This document shows positions 23,496 through 35,948 of a stretch of DNA of 64,000 bases, one piece after another. Made by a program: the position numbers and the translations under genes. The notes beneath the pieces are model-generated. The model had not been told where the DNA came from. It saw nothing but the letters and a program-made list of their open reading frames with translations, and did not search any database. Numbering within the stretch: position 1 is the stretch's first letter; every line of letters starts with the position of its first letter. The stretch covers positions 55,241,236-55,305,235 of the forward strand of contig OX578137.1 of NCBI GenBank assembly GCA_951213105.1, read 5' to 3'. Origin of the DNA: Amaurobius ferox (lineage: Eukaryota; Arthropoda; Arachnida; Araneae; Amaurobiidae).

Positions 23496-24828
23496 TTTTA
23501 AATGTATCCATTGAAAACTTGAATAAAACGGAATTTTATAAAAAAAAACTGCATTTCTCAATTAATTGCCACAATACTGTATATCATAAAAATATAGAAA
23601 CACTAATAACAATTTTGGCAAATAATAATATGTTTAGATAATATTTGGCCTTTGAACTGATAATTGAAGGATATAATGTGATCTTATCTTTCACTTCACT
23701 GTAATAATATATAATTCACTTATATTTGTATGCGACACAACATTTTTCCCATAGAAATTAATTTGAAAACCATTTTTCTCGAGGAACGTAAATATGTAGG
23801 AAGATTACACTTCATGTAATCCTTCAAGACAACAGAACCAGATATCGGTTCATACCACTTTTAAGACCGAACTTGCTCTCATTTAGAGCTGCGCGACACA
23901 CTGAAGATCTGAAACCAACATCACTACAGATGATCACAATCACGCAGTGGTTGGATTCAAGTCAAGAATCTCACTCAACGATCTTGGAGGAAATAATCCA
24001 AACACCAGGACTGAATTCTGTCGTCATTACTGTAGTACAACCAAATAATTCTTGAGACTTAGCAAACTTGGATGGGGAAATCTATGGAACAGCTAGTCAT
24101 ACCGGATATCATCGCTATCGTTCAGAATTTTCCGAATTTAGATCTGAAACAAATAAAGGAGAGAATTAATAAATTTTGAAATAAAATCAATTGGCTTAGC
24201 CCACACGGATTATAAGATTTCTTCGGAATCAAAGTTATAATCCGAAACACAAAAATGACCGTTGGGTCGTAAATTCTTCTGTATTCAGTCTTTCGGAGCG
24301 AGAAATAAAAGCTCCGTCTCCAACGAAAACCCAGGGCCAAGAGAGCCCCTCTACTGTGAAAAGTGGAATCCAGGTCGCCTCGACCTTCAACTTCATGCAC
24401 GACATTAAATGAAGCATCCAACGGATTTGTGCGGCAACCTCGCGTCACTGTCTTCAGAATCGAAACCACTGCCCTGCGCAATAATTAAAGAAATAAGAAA
24501 TTACTTCAGAACATCTGCAACGCGAGACCCACGCTTTCAGTATGAAAAGTGCAAACTCGTACAGAATTAAAACCTTGGAATGAAAATGGCTTCCGAAAGA
24601 GCATGTTTTTGGAACGAAATGAAAAATGTCGTGTTTCGCGCTCATAATGTCATAAAGCACTATGACAATATCTTGAGAACCACTGACCGTAGAAACTCCA
24701 AACATGGACTAAATTTTAAGTAGGACTATTTCCAGGACACCCACAAAATTTCATCAAATTCGGTTTAGCCGTTCTCCCGTGATGACGGGACAAACAGACA
24801 GACAGATTTTCAATTTTATTTATATAGT

Positions 24829-25133
24829 TTTGGAGATTTTAATCTTCCAGGTGTAAATTTCAACCACTCCCATACTGGTACCTTATCTGGCCACACTCAA
24901 GTTGAGTATTCCATTTCTAATTTTATGCAGTTCCTAAATCTTGCTCAGTTAAACACTATTTGTAATAAATATGGTAATATTCTTGATCTTATCCTGATCA
25001 ACTATAAATAGATCATTATTGAGCACTCTACCCTCTGTTTTGTGAAAGAGGATCCCTATCGTCCTGCTCTAGAGGGATCTATCCTGATTAAAAGGGTGAG
25101 TAGAAATCATCGCATTAATAAAAATATTAAATA
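24829..25133 (+). pseudogene. LINE endonuclease fragment (unit 4)
   Basis: Same fragment as in units 1-3. Confidence 0.85.
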
Positions 25134-26604
25134 CTAGCAGCATACCCGTTCTTCGTACGGAGTATATAATATAAAGAAACTTATAATTCACAATCATGTG
25201 CAAATTCTGTTAAAATATTAAATTTATTGCTCCTAAAGAGAAGTTTAAGAATATCTGTTCTCACTATGCAAAATTATCTTCACGGGCAGATCTGAAGAAT
25301 AAAACACCCTGGCCCCTTCTGTAAACAAATTTACAAAAAAAAAAAAAGGAATTGAATCAATGTATGCAACCTCGTACTACTCATATTGTCGCAGATTAGA
25401 AAATATGACAGTGTGTTAGTAGAAAATTACCCGCATTACAATATAAGTCTCAAAAATATTTGCCAAAATAAAAGAGATGACGTAATAAATTGAAAATATA
25501 TGTAATCCCCGTACGCAGAATCCCGGGGCTCCACCTTCATTGGATGCTGCTCATTCAGACGGCTTACATGATCTCCTACGTGTCCCATACTCGATGACGC
25601 TCGCAGAATCTCGGGGTTCCACCCTCCATTGGATGCCACTCATTCTACGACTCACACGATCGCCTACGTGTCTCATATTTGCTGACGCTCATGAATCTTG
25701 AAGCTCCGCCTTTCATTGGCTACCGTTCATTAACCCCTTGTCTCGATTCACGAGTCGAGAGGCTTCGCAGCCAAATTGCTGACACTTACTGACGTTCGTA
25801 AAATCCCGGGGCTCCGGCCTCCATTTTGTGTGTCGCTCATTCGGACGGCTCACACGATCGCCTACGTGTCCCATACTCGCTTACGCTCATGGATTCCGAG
25901 GCTCTGCCCTCCATTGGCTACCGTTCAGTAACCCCGAATCTCGATTCACGAGTCGGGCAGCTTCGACTCTAAATCGCTGACGCTCACTGACACTCGCAGA
26001 ATCCCAGGAGTCCACCCTTCATTGACTGCCACTCATTAATCGCAACTCGCCGCAGGTGTGATGTTCACGTACGGGGCTTCCTCTTATTGTTAATTGAAGC
26101 TCATCAACTCCCTTAACTTCGCGAACAATGTCTCTAAGCTCAGCCCCCAAATCGATACGCTCGCCAACTCAGAATGCATGGCTTCGTGAGTTGAAAAGCC
26201 TCGTCTTCTACTTCCTTGCGCTTGTTGAGTCTGCATCACGAATCCTTTCATGTCGCATTCTATTAAGAACGATAGCTAACTATATTAGGAAGAAACGGCA
26301 AAATTTCATAATTGTAGGTTTTGTTTCCTGTTATTAATATAGTTTCATAATACGTGTTACGCTTTCAGTATACAGATATTTACAACAATAAAACATTTAA
26401 TTGCTGTACAAAACAATGGCATACTGATATTCATGACAACAATGATTCAACACACCAAATTAGCTCAGAGTTCAAATTGCAGTTATTATCAAAGTAGCAG
26501 GTGTTCGTATGCACCTGGTAAGTAGCAGGTGTTCAAATTCCTCTGCCAGGTGGCAGGTGTTCCGCAGTGGTAGTTTCTCAGTTGTTGCGGGGCTCATTAG
26601 TGTC

Positions 26605-27653
26605 ATGGATATCAGCGCGGAAACACGTGCTAAAGTGATTGCGCTTAGAGAACACACTTCTAAGACGTTCGAGGAAATAGGTAAAATATGTGGAGTGAGT
26701 ACAGCAAGTGTCGAGAGGATCTGGAAGCGGTTTCAGGAAACAGGAAATGCTGGAACCAACCGCTCTGGAAGATGCGGCAGAAAAAGATCAACTTCGACTC
26801 GTGGCGACAAAACTTTATATCGAATGAGTGCTGAAAATCCTCGATTAACCAGTTTTGACCTGTCTAAGTCCATGGTGGCAACTGGTGTTGATATTGCACC
26901 TTCAACAGTGCGATACAGGCTGTTAGAACGCGGACGAAGAGCACGTCGAGCGTACAAGAAGCAGCTTCTGACGCTTCGCATGAAGAAAAAAAGGTTGGAA
27001 TGGGCACGAAAATACAAAACATGGACTGAGAAGGACTGGGAGAAAGTTCTCTTTTCTGACAAACACATTTTGTGGTTCAGGGATTTAGATCTATGTTCGT
27101 AAGAAGAAGCCAAGGAGAACCTCTCAATCAGCACCACATCAATCAAGCACCCAAGCATCCGCCCAAAAAGATGTTTTGGGGTTGTTTCAGCGTTTTGGGG
27201 ACAGAATCTCTTGTTCCCGTAGAGGGAATGATGAACAGTGCCAGTTACGAAGTCATATTGACCCGAAGAGTGCTTCCAACCATGGCTAAACTGTGGCCGA
27301 ACGGAGATTGCGTTTTCCAACAAGACAGCCCGTCATGTCACACTTCGAAGCGAATCAAAAATTTCTGCTCAAAAAAAATATTACCGTACTGGATTGGCCC
27401 GGGAATTCACCAGACTTGAATCCCATAGAAAATTTGTGGGCTATTGTCAAAAAACGGCTTCACAAATTTGACTGCAATGATTTTATTTGTATGATAAAAT
27501 TTGAATGTAATTTGATGGACAAGCTAATTTCGGCCGTTATTGACATATGGTTGAGACGTTGAAATTAAAACTACATGTGCTAGTCTAGTACATTCCATGC
27601 CGAAACGTGTCTGTGATGTTTTAAAGTCTCGGGGAGGTCATATCACTTATTAG
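26605..27653 (+). pseudogene. Tc1-like transposase pseudogene (unit 5)
   Basis: Same sequence as units 2-4 through the transposase; the private changes of unit 5 begin after its end. Right inverted repeat at 27709-27736. Confidence 0.92.
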
Positions 27654-28985
27654 TTTTAAATGTATCCATTGAAAACTTGAATAAAACGGAATTTTATAAA
27701 AAAAACTGCATTTCTCAATTAATTGCCACAATACTGTATATCATAAAAATATAGAAACACTAATAACAATTTTGGCAAATAATAATATGTTTAGATAATA
27801 TTTGGCCTTTGAACTGATAATTGAAGGATATAATGTGATCTTATCTTTCACTTCACTGTAATAATATATAATTCACTTATATTTGTATGCGACACAACAT
27901 TTTTCCCATAGAAATTAATTTGAAAACCATTTTTCTCGAGGAACGTAAATATGTAGGAAGATTACACTTCATGTAATCCTTCAAGACAACAGAACCAGAT
28001 ATCGGTTCATACCACTTTTAAGACCGAACTTGCTCTCATTTAGAGCTGCGCGACACACTGAAGATCTGAAACCAACATCACTACAGATGATCACAATCAC
28101 GCAGTGGTTGGATTCAAGTCAAGAATCTCACTCAACGATCTTGGAGGAAATAATCCAAACACCAGGACTGAATTCTGTCGTCATTACTGTAGTACAACCA
28201 AATAATTCTTGAGACTTAGCAAACTTGGATGGGGAAATCTATGGAACAGCTAGTCATACCGGATATCATCGCTATCGTTCAGAATTTTCCGAATTTAGAT
28301 CTGAAACAAATAAAGGAGAGAATTAATAAATTTTGAAATAAAATCAATTGGCTTAGCCCACACGGATTATAAGATTTCTTCGGAATCAAAGTTATAATCC
28401 GAAACACAAAAATGACCGTTGGGTCGTAAATTCTTCTGTATTCAGTCTTTCGGAGTGAGGAATAAAAGCTCCGTCTCCAACGAAAACCCAGGGCCAAGAG
28501 AGCCCCTCTACTGTGAAAAGTGGAATCCAGGTCGCCTCGACCTTCAACTTCATGCACGACATTAAATGAAGCATCCAACGGATTTGTGCGGCAACCTCGC
28601 GTCACTGTCTTCAGAATCGAAACCACTGCCCTGCGCAATAATTAAAGAAATAAGAAATTACTTCAGAACATCTGCAACGCGAGACCCACGCTTTCAGTAT
28701 GAAAAGTGCAAACTCGTACAGAATTAAAACTTTGGAATGAAAATGGCTTCCGAAAGAGCATGTTTTTGGAACGAAATGAAAAATGTCGTGTTTCGCGCTC
28801 ATAATGTCATAAAGCACTATGACAATATCTTGAGAACCACTGACCGTAGAAACTCCAAACATGGACTAAATTTTAAGTAGGACTATTTCCAGGACACCCA
28901 CAAAATTTCATCAAATTCGGTTTAGCCGTTCTCCGGTGATGACGGGACAAACAGACAGACAGATTTTCAATTTTATTTATATAGT

Positions 28986-29290
28986 TTTGGAGATTTTAAT
29001 CTTCCAGGTGTAAATTTCAACCACTCCCATACTGGTACCTTATCTGGCCACACTCAAGTTGAGTATTCCATTTCTAATTTTATGCAGTTCCTAAATCTTG
29101 CTCAGTTAAACACTATTTGTAATAAATATGGTAATATTCTTGATCTTATCCTGATCAACTATAAATAGATCATTATTGAGCACTCTACCCTCTGTTTTGT
29201 GAAAGAGGATCCCTATCGTCCTGCTCTAGAGGGATCTATCCTGATTAAAAGGGTGAGTAGAAATCATCGCATTAATAAAAATATTAAATA
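28986..29290 (+). pseudogene. LINE endonuclease fragment (unit 5)
   Basis: Same fragment, shifted by one base because of the A-run deletion upstream. The LINE does not resume to the right of the array. Confidence 0.85.
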
Positions 29291-30604
29291 CTAGCAGCAT
29301 ACCCGTTCTTCGTACGGAGTATATAATATAAAGAAACTTATAATTCACAATCATGTGCAAATTCTGTTAAAATATTAAATTTATTGCTCCTAAAGAGAAG
29401 TTTAAGAATATCTGTTCTCACTATGCAAAATTATCTTCACGGGCAGATCTGAAGAATAAAACACCCTGGCCCCTTCTGTAAACAAATTTACAAAAAAAAA
29501 AAAAGGAATTGAATCAATGTATGCAACCTCGTACTACTCATATTGTCGCAGATTAGAAAATATGACAGTGTGTTAGTAGAAAATTACCCGCATTACAATA
29601 TAAGTCTCAAAAATATTTGCCAAAATAAAAGAGATGACGTAATAAATTGAAAATATATGTAATCCCCGTACGCAGAATCCCGGGGCTCCACCTTCATTGG
29701 ATGCTGCTCATTCAGACGGCTTACATGATCTCCTACGTGTCCCATACTCGATGACGCTCGCAGAATCTCGGGGTTCCACCCTCCATTGGATGCCACTCAT
29801 TCTACGACTCACACGATCGCCTACGTGTCTCATATTTGCTGACGCTCATGAATCTTGAAGCTCCGCCTTTCATTGGCTACCGTTCATTAACCCCTTGTCT
29901 CGATTCACGAGTCGAGAGGCTTCGCAGCCAAATTGCTGACACTTACTGACGTTCGTAAAATCCCGGGGCTCCGGCCTCCATTTTGTGTGTCGCTCATTCG
30001 GACGGCTCACACGATCGCCTACGTGTCCCATACTCGCTTACGCTCATGGATTCCGAGGCTCTGCCCTCCATTGGCTACCGTTCAGTAACCCCGAATCTCG
30101 ATTCACGAGTCGGGCAGCTTCGACTCTAAATCGCTGACGCTCACTGACACTCGCAGAATCCCAGGAGTCCACCCTTCATTGACTGCCACTCATTAATCGC
30201 AACTCGCCGCAGGTGTGATGTTCACGTACGGGGCTTCCTCTTATTGTTAATTGAAGCTCATCAACTCCCTTAACTTCGCGAACAATGTCTCTAAGCTCAG
30301 CCCCCAAATCGATACGCTCGCCAACTCAGAATGCATGGCTTCGTGAGTTGAAAAGCTTCGTCTTCTACTTCCTTGCGCTTGTTGAGTCTGCATCACGAAT
30401 CCTTTCATGTCGCATTCTATTAAGAACGATAGCTAACTATATTAGGAAGAAACGGCAAAATTTCATAATTGTAGGTTTTGTTTCCTGTTATTAATATAGT
30501 TTCATAATACGTGTTACGCTTTCAGTATAGAGATATTTACAACAATAAAACATTTAATTGCTGTACAAAACAATGGCATACTGATATTCATGACAACAAT
30601 GATT

Positions 30605-31213
30605 GCGAAACGCCCTGTTTGTTTGTGGGAACGATAAGTATTATGATTATTAACATTTCACATTTTCTAAAGTTCACTACCAGCTTTGCAGTCATGTTTA
30701 GAAATAAAGATCTATACTTTTAAAGTTTTTAATGCTTCAATAACTTAGTCTTCGCCCATTTTGTAACGTTTCTGCTAAAAACAAATCAGAAAGAAGCTAG
30801 CAATCACCTCGACCTGCTAAATCTTCGCCCGTAGAGAAAGAGAGTTTTCACTTTAGAACTGCGTAAAAAATTTGGTAACTCATTAACTAAACTGAAATTT
30901 GAAAAGAGGGCTCCGTCCTGCAAAAATTCAAATATGTAGGTACATGCCAACAAAAATCGGAGATTCTTCTATAATTAGTATGCCCAGGACGCGAACTCGC
31001 AGCTCAAAAACGCTTTCTTTGGCTTTTGCATTAACTATTTCCTGAACTAAATTTTAAATCGAAAAACAGTTTATATCAGTGTATTTCCCTAATATTTCTC
31101 TACAAATGCACCGTCTTTAATAATTTTATATGCTATAGATTTTGCGGTACGTCACATAAAAACTTAAGAAACGCGAAATTTATCGAGCAGCTATCGCAGC
31201 GGCAGCTACATTT
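30605..31213. other. Right flank of the array; no recognised gene
   Basis: It begins GCGAAACGCCC. No continuation of the LINE, Helitron or GC-rich block was seen. Short frames such as 30511-30723 cross the array edge and are not credible genes. Confidence 0.5.
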
Positions 31214-31847
31214 TACTTCCTCTGCAATACATGGCAATGTATAGGGAAAGTATTGGAATCATGCCGAAAATCGCAACTCGAGTTTTCGACGGATCTACAC
31301 GTTTTGAGACCTCTAGAATACGAAAATACTATTTTTAACGTGACGTCTGTGTGTGTATGTATGTCTGTGTGTCTGGGCAATATATGTATCAACCAAAAAT
31401 TGCCTGTACCCCTCCAGCTGAAAAACTAATGGACCGAATTTCACAAAATTCAGATGATCAGTCCGCTTGTGGGTTACTCTAGTGCTGATTAGATTTTGGT
31501 AAGATTCGGAAAAAAATAACCTGCCTTTTTTTGCAAAATGGCCAGCAAATATCGGCAAAATCTAAAATAAAAAACTACGTATGCTCCAATATATCCACTG
31601 AATACTAGTTTTATACGTAATTTTTGACGAAGAAAAAAAAAAGACCAACCCCATTACGCTAGGACAAGCCGTTCTTGAGATATTGTAGTTTTTTCGTATT
31701 TTCTCTACGCCACCATTGAAAATAAGCCAGTTACCAAATGAGAACGAAAATTGAATTAAAAGTGAATTAAATTTAATTAAAATAAAAAGAACATGGATAT
31801 AAATCTGCAGGGAAAGTCATGAGCTGCCCACATCAGATTTTTTTAAT
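31214..31847 (+). repeat. Hairpin-headed repeat, short diverged subfamily
   Basis: It starts with an imperfect palindrome ending ATAGGGAAAGTA (31214-31252), then CGCAACTCGAGTTTTCGACG, a CTGTGTGTGTATG microsatellite, the AAACTAATGGACCGAATTTC and CTGATTAGATTTTGG modules, and ends GTCATGAGCTGCCCACATCA followed by GATTTTTTT. Both ends match the longer copies at 58.6-62.5 kb, but it lacks their TCGCCAAAT-type central repeats. No coding potential. Confidence 0.7.
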
Positions 31848-33682
31848 ATAGAGAGATAATTACAAAACCACATCTATAAATATATATGCGTAACTTCTGA
31901 TCTCAAACCCAAAATATTGGAGCATGGAATTTACCATAGGACAGTCTCCAAAATTGGCTAGATCATTCTTTAAAATGGTTACATTGGTAACCCTAATACT
32001 TGCCAGAGCCACGCCATAATGCTTAACAGCAATCAATTCGTTTGCTTTCGGTACAGTCGTTTATAAATTATGAGTATATAAAATTTTGAACTCCTAATGT
32101 TAAATTAGTTTCCCAGAATTTCATTCATATGATCTAAAGTTTTCATCACCCTGATTAATTTTAACTAACTTAGCATTAAACGATTAACAACAAATCAACG
32201 CATATTTTATTTTCAATTTAATTTTCATATGCAATATAAATTATGAAATTAATATTCGAAAAATATGTGAATAGGAACTTGATATATTTTGATGTAAATA
32301 GTTTCTGAAAATAACTTTTGATATTATTATAAAATTTCAGCTCTTCGTTTTAATTTCTTCGATCGAAGATAATATTTTAATAAGTCGGAGAATAACTTTT
32401 ATTTTTCGGGTGTATCTATATTGCAATTTTTAAACAAATTTTCATTATAAATGAGTAGAAAGCAATGTGAGTTTTAATAAATAAACGTAAATTTCCAAAA
32501 TGTTCTTTAAAATGTAATTTACCAAAATTTTCATTTCTTATTACAACAAGTACAATGTCCCCTAATCCTCATTGTTATGATTAAAATTTAATATAAGAGA
32601 CAAACTACCGCGAGAAATAATATCAAATTTTGCATTGAAATATAATAAATACTTCAAAATCAATTTCCATTGAAATATATGGTTGTTGTTATTCATATTT
32701 TTATCGAATATTAACTTTATAATTCATATTAAATAAAAAATATTTAAAAAAAAGAGAAAATTACAATTTATTTTGTTTGAGACATTTAATAGTAACGTAA
32801 TAAAAATAAGTGTGATAAGACGATGGATTTACAAGATGTGAGCAAATTTGGCAAATTCAAGATGAATTTGAACAAATTTGAAGATGTAAATTCGAAATTT
32901 GACGTCAGAATTGGGTGTTTCTATTTGAAATTTTGAAGTTGGTGCTCATGTAGATATATGAAGAATGCTTTTTGTACAAATTTTAAGCATATAAATTTGC
33001 AGAGTATGTTACTCCCTACCCAATGGTATGTTTGCATTTGCTCTACTAAGAACGGTGCTCAAATAATGAGTAGTGATTCCTTTTTTTTCGCAGCTGTACC
33101 TACAGTTAGCATTGAAACAATTGAAGTAATTGAGATTTATATTTCAAAATTACCATCATACTTTTATGTTTTAAATTGGATTTCAAATTAATTCATGTTA
33201 ATTTAAGTTTTCAATACGCTATTTTACTCCTATTTATGTTTCTATTCCAGTCAGTTATCACTTTTTAAAAAACTCCTTATTTTATGGATCATATATTTAA
33301 AATATATTGGACTGATTTTATGGACTAAAAGATGATTTTTAAAATATTCTTCTCAAACATAACAAAATTCAAGTTCTGGAATGTGTGTATTCCAGGACGT
33401 TGATTGTTGTCGAATAATATAAGTCGAAATTAACAAACAATTTTAAATGATTTTGTATGATCCGAACTGAAAACTGCAACCTCTACAACATCAGTCAAAT
33501 GTGCTTTACTAAGCAACCCGGGCTGTCAGATTATATAGCGTGTTATTGCTTTAATTTCCTATTATTTTATTTGCTTTATTTTATTTCTTTATTTATTTGC
33601 ATTATTTTGTTGCTTTATTTTACAATTATTAGTAATGATCTTCAAATCCAATTCCAGGAATAGCATTACAACATGTATTATT
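31848..33682. other. Very AT-rich intergenic DNA, no gene seen
   Basis: Long A/T-dominated sequence with only short frames (for example 32958-33191) of biased composition and no recognisable motif. Confidence 0.55.
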
Positions 33683-34020
33683 CCTAACATTACACCGGAT
33701 GTAACGTTAGGTCGACTTTCAGCACTAAAATACGCTAAAAACACTTCAATAAAGGTAATCACACAAAGCAAATACATAGATTTTGAAATTGACACTGGCA
33801 ACAGATAACAATAGGGATAAAAGCTCTTTAGTGAAAAGCACTCAACTTGAAAATATCGGAATTTACTCATTCTGAACCAATGAAGCTTAAGGTATTCAAG
33901 AGAAAATGACAAAATGAATCAATATGATGGCCAATAAGCGTTATTCTTGACACTGCTTCGTTTAAAGGATATCTCCCCGCGTAGTAGGAAATTAAGATAG
34001 CTCAAATATACGTACTTGAT
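33683..34020 (+). repeat. Interspersed repeat family X, copy 1
   Basis: It shares a colinear stretch of about 220 bp with 45710-46020 and 60112-60350: ATTGACACTGGCAACAGATA, AAAGCTCTTTAGTGAAAAGC, ACTCAACTTGAAAATATCGG, AATGAAGCTTAAGGTATTCA and, with copy 2, GTAGGAAATTAAGA. Copy 1 has a 12-bp-arm hairpin at its left (CCTAACATTACA 33683-33694, TGTAACGTTAGG 33700-33711, 11 of 12 paired). A minus frame of 107 codons crosses it, but the other copies do not preserve it. Family unknown. Confidence 0.65.
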
Positions 34021-34579
34021 TAGACTGCGCTTAAAATGAGCATTTACTATTTTATTGTGAACATAATAAGAGGTTTGTGGATTTTTACAGCTATGGTTGT
34101 TTCATCATTTGCATATGTATTAAAGTATTAATGCTTTTCCCTAATTATTCAAATTTAGATAGAATTAGCTCGTACAAATATTTATTTCGCACTTAAAGTA
34201 AATTACAACAAAATATTTCTAACAGTATTTTGTATAATAATTTAATGGAATAAATTACATTGAATTTCCAGTATTTATTATATTTTAGATTCATGTGTAA
34301 ATATTAGTCTGTCGATGTTATGTGTAAAAATACTATTCAAATTCGTGTAAATATGTGGTACATAAAATATAAATCCTCCAAGTGCAAAAATAAGGGGCAA
34401 GGGCAAATTTTTCTGATTTAGTTTACGATCTGGCATGCATGTCTCACAAAGAAACCTGGCAAAAGAAATGAACGTAAGAATTATTGCACCATGTTAACTT
34501 AAAAGTAACTTCCTATCAAATTTTAGGAAATTACGTCGAATAATCTTTGAGCTTTTGTGTATATATACGCGGAAGAGAC
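34021..34579. other. AT-rich DNA, no gene seen
   Basis: No frame or repeat recognised. Confidence 0.5.
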
Positions 34580-34700
34580 ACCCACACACAGAGATAAACA
34601 CACATAAAAAGTCACAATAAAAATGGTTTATTCGTTCTCAAGGGTGTCCAAAATAAGTAGATACTTCAAAAACTCGTATTCCAATTTTTAACCCTATTGC
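34580..34700 (-). repeat. Fragment of hairpin-headed repeat
   Basis: Read on the minus strand, TTGGAATACGAGTTTTTGAA, AGTATCTACTTATTTTGGAC and the CACACA/TGTGTG stretch follow the order seen at 31255-31360. It is short and diverged, with no ends. Confidence 0.45.
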
Positions 34701-35897
34701 AATACCCTCCTTATAAATTACTATGCATTGTAGTGAAAGTTAAATGAGAATACTGTTCAAATTGCCCACAGTACTAACGAATATAGCACAAATTTCTTTA
34801 AATCTTTACTTTGGTAACAGTGAAAAAATATATGTATGTTGAACTTCGATGTGGTCTGAAACATTTATTCTCCCGTTTGAATAACCATATATGACTAGCA
34901 AAGCTATTTTTGTAGTCCAATTGAAAAGAATGATTTAGTAAAACATCGTTTATATGTTTCTTATTTATGCACTTTTATCATTCATACGTCGTTTCCAATT
35001 GTTCCCCTGCACTTCTTTGCATGCTAAATTATTTAATTTATTCTCTTGAACTCATTATACAAATTCATTTATACGTTGTTTCCTTTCTGATTTCAAGTCA
35101 CTACCACACCCAAAGAAACTTTAAATTCAAGAATTATTTATCCTATAGAGTTCTAAAAGGCACCTTTTAGACTTTCCGTTTCTCTTATTATTTGTAAATT
35201 TTTGTACAAGAAGTAGGTGGGAATGGTTTTAACCAAAACCTAGATTCATATTCACAGAATCTAGAGCTTTCACAAAGCTAGGACTGTGCCCGACCCTTTG
35301 TAAATAAAATAATTCTTAGACCGCATTCTTGTTTGTTAGGCACTCGTCACCAAGAAATATCCGATGAAATTGCAGAAAGCAAACTTTCGATGTGTTTTAA
35401 TATTTTAAACATATCTTATGGTCTGTAATACTTTAGCACATAGCAAGTTTTCCTTCTACCATTGCACGTATCGACTATTCCCTGCTGACTAACGCAAAGG
35501 CGTGAAATCAGTCCATGGATGCTGTTATCTGCAATACAAGCTTAGATCTTAATTCGGGGAAAGATCATTGTCCTGAGTTATCTCCGTCCAGCGAAGCGCC
35601 TGGATAGAGTAGGGACCTATGGGATTCTTTCTTTTCCCCTTCGCTTACTGGGCCTGGCCCTTCAGTTTGGTGCGTTTGGATAAACGATGGACTTTTCTCC
35701 CAGCCATCCTAGCAAAATGACATTTCTCGTAAAGGATTTTGTAGACATTATATTTAAAAATATATGCATGACATAATTTAAGAATAAATCTAGCACACAA
35801 ATACAGAGAAAGTATTTAATACTTACATAAAAGTTTTAAGAATCCTGTTTTAAGCACTAATTATCATACAAGAAAATGTAATACAGTCGTAGAAAAG
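34701..35897. other. No gene recognised; one repeat-like word cluster
   Basis: The frame at 34967-35170 is short and unmatched. CCAGCGAAGCGCCTGGATAG near 35590 resembles CCAGCGACGCGCCTGG near 40452 in the inverted-repeat element there, so this part may be a remnant of the same family. Confidence 0.4.
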
Positions 35898-35948
35898 CTT
35901 CATGGGCATGAAGAGAATATACACAGTATGTTAAAAATTGACTTGTGT
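35898..35948 (+). repeat. 51-bp direct repeat, left copy
   Basis: Starts CTTCATGGGCATGAAGAGAA and ends AAAATTGACTTGTGT. It is identical to 37975-38025 and flanks the 2-kb LTR-like segment. Its outer palindrome arm is not preserved (GTCGTAGAAAAG instead of GTATATTCT). Confidence 0.9.

Larger units (their letters stand above)
22293..26450. repeat. Tandem unit 4
   Basis: Identical to units 2 and 3 as far as I can see. Right Tc1 inverted repeat at 23552-23579. Confidence 0.93.
9819..30604. repeat. Tandem array: five direct copies of a 4158-bp unit
   Basis: The sequence starting CACACCAAATTAGCTC at 9819 recurs at 13977, 18135, 22293 and 26451, exactly 4158 bases apart. Similarity on the right ends at GACAACAATGATT (30604), where copies 1-4 end at 13973, 18131, 22289 and 26447. 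Three extra bases, CAA, join each pair of units. The left flank (AGGAAGAAG to 9818) and right flank (GCGAAACG from 30605) are unrelated. Each unit carries a left-truncated Tc1, the right part of the TGTCA element, the 5' stub of a Helitron, a LINE endonuclease fragment, the 3' end of another Helitron and a GC-rich block. Copies 2-4 look identical by eye; copies 1 and 5 differ at a few sites. Confidence 0.95.
26451..30604. repeat. Tandem unit 5, right-end copy
   Basis: It carries private changes, all in its right part: one A fewer in the A-run near 27698, two changes near 28456-28460 (GGAGTGAGGAAT against GGAGCGAGAAAT), ACTTTGG for ACCTTGG near 28731, CTCCGGTG for CTCCCGTG near 28934, AAGCTTCG for AAGCCTCG near 30357, and TATAGAGA for TATACAGA near 30530. 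It ends at 30604 without the CAA junction. Confidence 0.92.

Noticed and set aside
33589..33912. 107-codon minus frame with hydrophobic segments
   Set aside because: It lies across repeat family X and is not preserved in the other two copies; composition is typical of AT-rich DNA.
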